Source: Roseococcus microcysteis (GTDB taxonomy: Bacteria > Pseudomonadota > Alphaproteobacteria > Acetobacterales > Acetobacteraceae). From it: 64,000 nt of DNA. This document shows, one piece after another, positions 63,329-64,000 of this stretch. The stretch covers positions 1,674,001 to 1,738,000 of the forward strand of contig NZ_CP061718.1 of NCBI RefSeq assembly GCF_014764365.1, in the 5' to 3' direction. Within the stretch, counting starts at the first letter, position 1; each line of letters starts with the position of its first letter. Both the position numbers and the translations under genes were made by a program. The notes under the pieces are model-generated. The model searched no databases. It was not told the origin of the DNA and saw only the letters and a program-made list of their open reading frames with translations.

Positions 63329-64000
63329 TCAGCGGCTGCGCTCGATCCCGATGGCGCGAACCACCCGGCCCAGCGCCTCGCTTTCCGCCGCGATCAGGCG
63401 GGCGGATTCCTCGGGACCGCGGAACTGCGGCGTCACGCCGCTGCGGGCCAGCTGCTGCTGGAAGCGCTCGGTGCGCCAGGCGGCCTCGAAGGCCGTCATC
63501 AGCGCGGCGCGGCGGTCGGCGGGCAGGCCGCGCGGGGCCAGCATGCCCCACCAGATCAGCGTCTCCTCCTCCGGGATGCCCAGCGCGTCGAGGCCGCTGC
63601 CCGTGGGCACCGCCGGGTGCTGGTCACGCTGCGTCAGGATCAGGCAGCGGGCGCGCCCGTCGCGGATGGCCGGCATGGCGACCGCGATGGAGCCGCCATA
63701 GAGCTGGATATGCCCGCCGCTGAAGGCCGTCAGCGTCTGCGCGGCGCCCTGGAAGGGCACCATGGTCCCCTCCACGCCCAGCCGGCGGAAGACGCGCTCG
63801 GCGGCCAGGTGCATGTTCCCGCCCACGCCGTCGGTGCCATAGGTGTAGCCGCCCGGGTCGGCGCGCATGGCCGCGATCAGGCTCCGCGCGTCCTGGTGGG
63901 GGCTGTCATTCCGCACGCAGAGGGTGAAGCCCACATGGCCCACCATGAACATCGGCTCCAGCTGGTCCACGGTGTAGCGCACGTTCATCACATGCGGCGC
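63329..64000 (-). CDS. Bug/TctC-family periplasmic substrate-binding protein (N-terminus cut by window edge)
   Basis: Its 3' two-thirds are visible, continuing to the window end with no start. YGTDGVGGNMHLAAERVF, MVPFQGAAQTLTAFSGGHIQLYGGSIAVAMP and LGIPEEETLIWWGMLAPRGLPADRRAAL match the family. The signal peptide and first motifs are beyond the window. It lies 69 bp upstream of the ThDP enzyme on the same strand, giving an operon that could import and degrade one organic acid. Confidence 0.88.
   Translation of the reverse strand, partial: APHVMNVRYTVDQLEPMFMVGHVGFTLCVRNDSPHQDARSLIAAMRADPGGYTYGTDGVGGNMHLAAERVFRRLGVEGTMVPFQGAAQTLTAFSGGHIQLYGGSIAVAMPAIRDGRARCLILTQRDQHPAVPTGSGLDALGIPEEETLIWWGMLAPRGLPADRRAALMTAFEAAWRTERFQQQLARSGVTPQFRGPEESARLIAAESEALGRVVRAIGIERSR

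Overview
The window is very GC-rich, gene-dense bacterial chromosome with short gaps and many 1-8 nt gene overlaps. Gene content (minCDE, the hemC-hemD-mitofilin-hemY block, divergent tsaD, thiS-thiG, aroQ-accB-accC, DUF1491, an NdvA-type glucan exporter) and the abundance of Bug/TctC periplasmic binding proteins point to an alphaproteobacterium, most likely an Acetobacteraceae member of the Roseomonas/Rubritepida type. The genus is an inference. I see no phage, IS, plasmid, CRISPR, rRNA or tRNA features, and no gap longer than about 230 bp.

Layout: 0.1-10.8 kb holds a stress flavoprotein, an aldehyde dehydrogenase, rarA, a Bug protein/class A beta-lactamase/Bug protein trio, thiSG, aroQ-accB-accC and aat. 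10.8-18 kb holds a frameshifted cytochrome b561 gene, a DUF429-like/FMN-binding/SDR/DAO cluster, a 55-bp tandem hairpin repeat, a flavin monooxygenase and a third Bug protein. 18-24.5 kb holds a large inverted repeat, a hydantoin-racemase-like gene, M20 and M81 peptidase-family genes and two adjacent Bug proteins. 24.6-35 kb is mostly housekeeping: glucan exporter, rlmJ, gpsA, hem cluster, tsaD, an MFS carrier and a TRIC-like protein. 35-40 kb holds an HtrA-like lipoprotein, a two-component pair, a phosphoesterase and a second 55-bp repeat array. 40-47.5 kb is a minus-strand chain read minC-minD-minE-serine hydrolase-comM-ggt, followed by two tandem secreted paralogues. 47.6-53.4 kb holds a thioesterase/P-type ATPase pair, a D-2-hydroxyacid dehydrogenase and an alpha/beta hydrolase/allophanate hydrolase pair. 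53.5-64 kb holds a glutathionyl-hydroquinone-reductase-like GST, an MFS carrier, two disrupted tandem carbamoylases, RidA, copC-copD behind a CueR-like dyad, and a catabolic operon (Bug protein, ThDP enzyme, hydroxyacyl-CoA dehydrogenase, SDR) that runs off the right edge.

Two themes stand out. The first is catabolism: six Bug binding proteins but no TctA/TctB membrane partner, together with amidases, carbamoylases, a racemase and oxidoreductases, suggest scavenging of organic acids and amides. The second is structured non-coding DNA at gene ends. A 55-bp-period hairpin family occurs at three clear sites and one possible site, with stems that change sequence but keep pairing, and an 88-bp-armed inverted repeat lies between convergent genes. 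Four genes are interrupted. Three of the breaks are single-base losses that adding one C to a C-run on the coding strand would repair, so assembly error must be excluded before calling them pseudogenes.
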